A stretch of 64,000 nucleotides of DNA, taken from Brasilonema sennae CENA114 (GTDB lineage: Bacteria > Cyanobacteriota > Cyanobacteriia > Cyanobacteriales > Nostocaceae). Location: NCBI RefSeq assembly GCF_006968745.1, contig NZ_CP030120.1, positions 84,954-148,953 on the forward strand, read 5' to 3'. Made by a program: the position numbers and the translations under genes. The number at the start of each line of letters is the position of its first letter. The first letter of the stretch is position 1. Below are positions 61,368-64,000 of the stretch, piece after piece. The notes below the pieces were generated by a model, which was not told the DNA's origin, did not search any database, and was given only the letters and a program-made list of their open reading frames with translations.

Positions 61368-64000
61368 TTAATCTCTAGTAGCTTTCAGAATATGACCAAT
61401 AGTTGGTTGAACACACCAATAGTCCTTACCCTCTTTTTTACCGACAGGATAGACAAAACTTAGTAGATCTGCCCATTTCAAAACTTTTTTTACAACATCT
61501 GGTTGGATATCATCTATTAAAGCTACTAATTCTTCAGTAGAAATGCTATCTTCAGAACTTTGACACCAATCAGCTAAATCTCGTAGTACTTTATGTTGCT
61601 CATAACACTCAATACCTAACTGTACTGTGATGAAGTCAAGTGCTTCTTGAGAGTTATTAAATGAATCCTTGAGTTCTTCTAAGTGAAGTTCCCAGTGATG
61701 TATGGCAGACTTGGAGTTTTGGTAGAAACGGTTTAGTAGTGTTGACCAATTCCCTGTAACTGCGGTAATTTTTTCTCGATTGTCTTTATCACTGGGAAAA
61801 TTACAATCTTGTAACCATTGCCGTAAGGCTGTATCATGCCAAGGTTTTAAACTCAAAGTGGTCAGTCCATTCATTGAATGAAATTCTGTATTATTTTTGC
61901 TAATTAACTGCCACGCTTTTTGAGGATCAGCAATAAATACCACCCGTACAAAGGAATTTTTTGCCCTCAATCTTCCAACAGGTTCTATCGCCTCATTAAT
62001 CCAGTGCTGATTCCAAGGACAAGAAGCAGACACAAAAATGATTGTTATACCATCTTTTTGGCGATTGCGAAGTCGCTCTTTTAAGCGTTGGAAAAAATCA
62101 TCTTTTGATAAGATGTCCTCCCAATAATAGTAGAAAAATTCCTTTTTCTTACCTAGAACTGATTCCAGATAAAGCTTCAAGTTATCAAGTCCTGCTGCTA
62201 GAGTACCAAATATCATGGAGACTCCATTTTCAGGAAGCAGAATTTTTGATTCCTGCTGAGCTGTTAAGGGGCTGCGCTTGGAGTTATCCTTAGTACCGAT
62301 GATGCAACGAAAAGTTGCAGGTTCATATTCTAGGGGAACTTCGCGGGGTTCTAAAAGTGCTGCTTCAATTTCTTCAGGAGTTCCCATTAGTAGTAGTACG
62401 TTGGGACTTCTTAAGGTGAAGCGACCCTTACTGGTCACACGTAAAACCCCTAATCCGACCATTTCTTCTAGCAGAACCTGAATTTCATCTGATGATAAAC
62501 CTTGGAAACCTTCATACCACCATGTTAGCACTTCATTGCGAATCCAAGACACACCAAAGCCATCCACCATGCCATTTTCACTTTCTATGGAGCCATTGGC
62601 AATTGTGTAGGCAATCACTTCGTAGCGTCGATCTAATTGCAGCGTCCACATAAAGCGATCGCGGATAGCTTTACGTAAGTCTTGGTTATTGTAAGCGTCA
62701 TCAACTTGCTGCGAAGTGATTATATAAGGAGGACTGTCTTTGGCATCAAAATTAGCGATATCAGGGTTAGTAACGTGCCTGAGCAATTGTTGACAATAAA
62801 GTTGTATTAGACTGGGATAATAATTAGTCTGTGAAAGAATACGTGTTACCAAATCAGGAGATTCAAAGCGATAGCCAATGCTAGCAAATGGACGTTCAAT
62901 TAAGGCTCTCGCTTCCCGCATTTCACCATTATTTAGCAGCGGACCAATGCAAATCGGTTCTCCTAAATGAGCCAAAGGATGGTTCTCAAGTTTGGTAGTA
63001 CGCTGTACGTTATGTAAACCAGCAAATACTACCTTGAAGCGGCGATTTGTTCTGTCCATTAATCCTTTCAAACGAGCTGAGCGGATAAAGTCTCCCTTTT
63101 CCTTGTCTGCTGTGGATTTTTTGCTATCAGCTTCCAGAAACTTATCGGCTTCATCTAGTAACAACAAAATTTGGCGATTTTCGTCTTGCTCAAGCCAAAG
63201 TTGGATTTGCTTGAACAGTTCATCAGGCTTTACACGGCTAGACGTTGTATCAGGAATGACGCCCAAACGTTTCAACTCAGCTGCCAGTATATTCCAAATT
63301 TCATCAATGTCTCTGTCATAACCAATTGCTTCGGCTTTGAGGTCGAGCCAAATTGCGATTTTTCCTTGCCTTGGTGAGTGAAAAGTACGCTCGACGAAGC
63401 GCAGCAAGACTGTTTTACCTAACTGTCGTCCGCCATAAATAAAGCAAGAACCTGTAGGAGTAATAATTGAGTCTCGCTCTCGTTGCCGCCCATAAAACAT
63501 TTCTGGGGGAACAAATCCTGAAGTCGTTGTATACGGTTCTAGGAAAGTGAAGGGCAAGGTACACTCAAACAATATAGGTAAACGTGCGCCCCTTTCTCCG
63601 CACAGATAAAACATGACAGCATCGTCGATAAGTATGAAGGTGCGGCGGCGTTCCTGACATAAACGGGCGAGGTCTCGGCGTCTTTTTTCCGTCATTCGTC
63701 CAAAATGGAACACAAGTACTTTAGAGCCAACAGATGTATTCCCTACCGCATTGAGAATATCTTCCTCAGGTGGTCTATCCCATACACACAATATGCGGTA
63801 GCAGCCTTTAGCTTCTGAACCATAGGCTGGAACGGGACAACGCTTTTTGTCTTGAATTGCTTCAGTGGTAACCTCAACCCAGATAGAATTACCAACTTTT
63901 TTGATAATAATATTTGCAGTATTAAAACCCAGACCGCTAAGAATTTGACTAACATCTTTATCAGTGATTGCTTGCTTTCTTCCCTTGACTGCAAACCAAG
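61368..64000 (-). CDS. Large P-loop ATPase, partial at the window edge
   Basis: The frame stays open from the stop at 61368 to the window end; a TTG at 63791 is only internal, as coding continues upstream (ITDKDVSQILSGLGFNTANI, WVEVTTEAIQDKKRC). At least 876 residues. MFYGRQRERDSI precedes Walker A in YGGRQLGKTVLLR; Walker B is ILLLLDEADKFLEAD. A sensor-type VVFAGLHNVQRTT and the LAHLGEPICIGPL motif follow, then winged-helix-like segments and a second helical region. The architecture fits STAND/AAA-type signalling ATPases. It probably works with the PLD-helicase downstream. Confidence 0.8.
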   Translation of the reverse strand, partial: WFAVKGRKQAITDKDVSQILSGLGFNTANIIIKKVGNSIWVEVTTEAIQDKKRCPVPAYGSEAKGCYRILCVWDRPPEEDILNAVGNTSVGSKVLVFHFGRMTEKRRRDLARLCQERRRTFILIDDAVMFYLCGERGARLPILFECTLPFTFLEPYTTTSGFVPPEMFYGRQRERDSIITPTGSCFIYGGRQLGKTVLLRFVERTFHSPRQGKIAIWLDLKAEAIGYDRDIDEIWNILAAELKRLGVIPDTTSSRVKPDELFKQIQLWLEQDENRQILLLLDEADKFLEADSKKSTADKEKGDFIRSARLKGLMDRTNRRFKVVFAGLHNVQRTTKLENHPLAHLGEPICIGPLLNNGEMREARALIERPFASIGYRFESPDLVTRILSQTNYYPSLIQLYCQQLLRHVTNPDIANFDAKDSPPYIITSQQVDDAYNNQDLRKAIRDRFMWTLQLDRRYEVIAYTIANGSIESENGMVDGFGVSWIRNEVLTWWYEGFQGLSSDEIQVLLEEMVGLGVLRVTSKGRFTLRSPNVLLLMGTPEEIEAALLEPREVPLEYEPATFRCIIGTKDNSKRSPLTAQQESKILLPENGVSMIFGTLAAGLDNLKLYLESVLGKKKEFFYYYWEDILSKDDFFQRLKERLRNRQKDGITIIFVSASCPWNQHWINEAIEPVGRLRAKNSFVRVVFIADPQKAWQLISKNNTEFHSMNGLTTLSLKPWHDTALRQWLQDCNFPSDKDNREKITAVTGNWSTLLNRFYQNSKSAIHHWELHLEELKDSFNNSQEALDFITVQLGIECYEQHKVLRDLADWCQSSEDSISTEELVALIDDIQPDVVKKVLKWADLLSFVYPVGKKEGKDYWCVQPTIGHILKATRD

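Overview
The window looks like accessory DNA, probably plasmid-borne, from a filamentous or otherwise complex cyanobacterium. The evidence is the many GCGATCGC (HIP1) octamers (for example near 3360, 7638, 17026, 27845, 34890, 42557, 48546, 55365, 61048), the families present (DUF1822, DUF928, CHAT-CHASE2, cyanobacterial hemagglutinin-like S-layer proteins, XisI), short palindromic GC-rich dispersed repeats, and a very high load of insertion sequences. No rRNA, recognisable tRNA or CRISPR array was seen.

Layout. (1) 1-4.8 kb: part of a contractile injection system (CIS) cluster with two tail-tube proteins, two paralogous assembly-type proteins, a small DUF6760-like protein and an FHA protein ending in a methylglyoxal-synthase-like domain. 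It is bordered by an IS630 remnant on the left and an intact-looking IS on the right. (2) 4.7-10.2 kb: nested mobile DNA. An NF041680-type IS (4736-6538) and a decayed IS5-like element sit among Tn3-type transposase fragments, followed by a zinc-ribbon XRE regulator and a tyrosine recombinase. (3) 10.6-30 kb: an envelope and signalling cluster with a sigma-70-like protein, DUF1822, CHAT-CHASE2, DUF928, two large hemagglutinin-type secreted proteins and a convergent TPR-CHAT protein. The first hemagglutinin gene is split by an IS630 whose precise removal restores the frame. (4) 30-33.2 kb: a MITE, a decayed NF041680 copy and an ISAzo13-type element with twin hairpins.

(5) 33.1-43 kb: a replication and maintenance block. 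It has a leftward four-gene operon (two winged-helix Rep-like proteins, a DnaB-type helicase and an SPSK-repeat protein), an XRE regulator, and a rightward set with an unknown protein, two ParA/P-loop paralogues and a membrane protein. (6) 43.2-47.2 kb: an ATPase-nuclease fusion, a LuxR-type regulator with an unusual receiver, repeat-rich spacers and a small membrane protein. (7) 47.2-54.4 kb: a giant protein of about 2150 residues with a DYDGD motif and neighbouring sequence resembling the two-barrel single-chain RNA polymerases (YonO / QDE-1 type), fused to a NADAR-like C-terminal region, followed by a 255-residue partner gene. (8) 54.6-57.5 kb: a DUF433/DUF5615 toxin-antitoxin pair, XisI, and a relaxase. 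(9) 57.9-64 kb: a phospholipase-D/SNF2 helicase and a large P-loop ATPase running off the window edge, a plausible defence or DNA-processing pair.

The relaxase, DnaB, Rep-like and ParA-like genes together suggest a mobilisable plasmid or an integrated one. The most novel item is the giant polymerase-like gene. Next come the FHA plus degenerate methylglyoxal-synthase fusion, the ATPase/PLD-helicase pair, and a dispersed structured element found at 36720-37055 and 46634-46899.
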